Source: Microbacteriaceae bacterium
GTDB taxonomy: Bacteria; Actinomycetota; Actinomycetes; Actinomycetales; Microbacteriaceae
Assembly: GCA_025465095.1 (NCBI GenBank)
Contig: JAODME010000016.1
Location: 1-64,000, forward strand
Length of the DNA: 64,000 nucleotides
Direction: 5' to 3'
Numbering within the stretch: position 1 is the stretch's first letter; the number at the start of each line of letters is the position of its first letter. The position numbers and the translations under genes were made by a program. Shown here piece by piece: positions 63,636 through 64,000 of this stretch. Below the pieces are notes generated by a model that was not told where the DNA came from, did no database searches, and saw nothing but the letters and a program-made list of their open reading frames with translations.

Positions 63636-63641
63636 ATCCTA
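63636..63641 (-). promoter_or_regulatory. -10 box of leaderless rmlC-rmlA transcript
   Basis: TAGGAT on the minus strand lies seven bases before the rmlC GTG. A transcript starting at the GTG would carry the rmlC-rmlA pair. Confidence 0.45.
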
Positions 63642-63710
63642 ACGGAGCGCCCAGCCGGGCGGACCGGGCTGCTGCCGCGAGGACTAAAACGACCACTCCC
63701 TCGACTCACG

Positions 63711-63716
63711 GTAAGA
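63711..63716 (+). promoter_or_regulatory. Candidate -10 box for the right-edge GT2 gene
   Basis: TAAGAT sits 12 bases before the ATG at 63729, with no Shine-Dalgarno in between and a weak -35. Confidence 0.3.
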
Positions 63717-63728
63717 TTGCTTACTCCT

Positions 63729-64000
63729 ATGGTCTTCTCACCCCCCGACGATCCGCCTGCGCGTGTCGCAGTAGTCACGGTGAGCTATGGGTCGGAAACG
63801 GTGTTGGCGCAGTTTCTCGCCTCCGCACCCGCCGCAGCGAACTGCAATCTATGCATCGTGGTGGCCGACAACAAGCCCGCGGAACGCAGCGAAGTGGCAG
63901 ATCAGTCACGCAACGCGGGAGCCAGATACCTGCCGCTGCTGACCAACCTCGGTTACGGCGGGGCGATGAACGCGGCCGTTGAGACGTTGCCCGCGTCGAT
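63729..64000 (+). CDS. Family 2 glycosyltransferase (N-terminal part, cut by window edge)
   Basis: Only the first 90 codons are present. The segment ARVAVVTVSYGSETVLAQFLASAP is the standard GT2 opening, VVADNKPAERSE is the donor-site turn, and LPLLTNLGYGGAMNAAVE is the conserved GT2 segment preceding the DxD. It is likely a rhamnosyltransferase or similar, given its position next to rmlC, but the acceptor and donor are not determinable. No Shine-Dalgarno is seen. Confidence 0.85.
   Translation, partial: MVFSPPDDPPARVAVVTVSYGSETVLAQFLASAPAAANCNLCIVVADNKPAERSEVADQSRNAGARYLPLLTNLGYGGAMNAAVETLPAS

Overview
The window is a high-GC actinobacterial chromosome segment, most likely from the Microbacteriaceae (Micrococcales). 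The reasons are the gene order secA-hpf-comF-lpqB-mtrB-mtrA, followed by ahcY, manB, DUF3499, an inactive zincin-like protein, a DUF5719 protein, a large glycosyltransferase and a WhiB2-type regulator. Mycobacteria carry a related order. A MoxR/DUF58/DUF4129/DUF4350/SpoIIM/RDD cassette is inserted between mtrA and ahcY. No rRNA, tRNA, CRISPR array, insertion sequence or prophage was seen, and no gap between genes exceeds about 230 bases.

Layout. 1-6.8 kb: partial secA, ribosome hibernation factor, ComF, and the LpqB-MtrB-MtrA envelope-signalling unit, all on the minus strand. 6.9-14.8 kb: the MoxR cassette on the plus strand, then a degraded remnant gene, SpoIIM (minus) and RDD (plus). 14.9-27.6 kb: ahcY, manB, the DUF3499 to GT2 block, a secreted CWB2-M23 protein, whiB, galE and manA. 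27.8-29.0 kb: a glutaryl-CoA-dehydrogenase-like enzyme. 29.0-64.0 kb: a large surface-glycan locus.

The glycan locus combines nucleotide-sugar supply with many glycosyltransferases and an exporter. ManA and ManB make mannose-1-phosphate. A Gmd-type dehydratase makes GDP-4-keto-6-deoxymannose. RmlA and RmlC, with RmlB and RmlD presumably outside the window, make dTDP-rhamnose. GalE, a CapD/PglF-like dehydratase and two further epimerases add other sugars. The glycosyltransferases include two GT2-GT4 fusions and a third, related GT2 protein with a divergent C-terminal half. Two Wzy/WaaL-like membrane proteins, a GtrA protein with its polyprenyl-P-sugar-synthase-like partner, a polysaccharide pyruvyl transferase and a Wzm/Wzt ABC exporter with a glycan-binding Wzt tail complete the set. 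Two secreted wall proteins sit among these genes: a transglycosylase-like protein with five beta-sandwich repeats, and an S1 protease with three CWB2 repeats.

Most notable observations: an uncharacterised PP-loop ATPase-like protein in a four-gene glycan operon; an OafA-type acyltransferase broken by two frameshifts and an internal deletion; a GtrA gene with no normal start codon but a well-placed Shine-Dalgarno before ATC; two Wzy/WaaL-like proteins beside a Wzm/Wzt exporter with no Wzx in view; and a recurrent TAnnnT box 6-8 bases before start codons that lack a Shine-Dalgarno, suggesting several leaderless genes.
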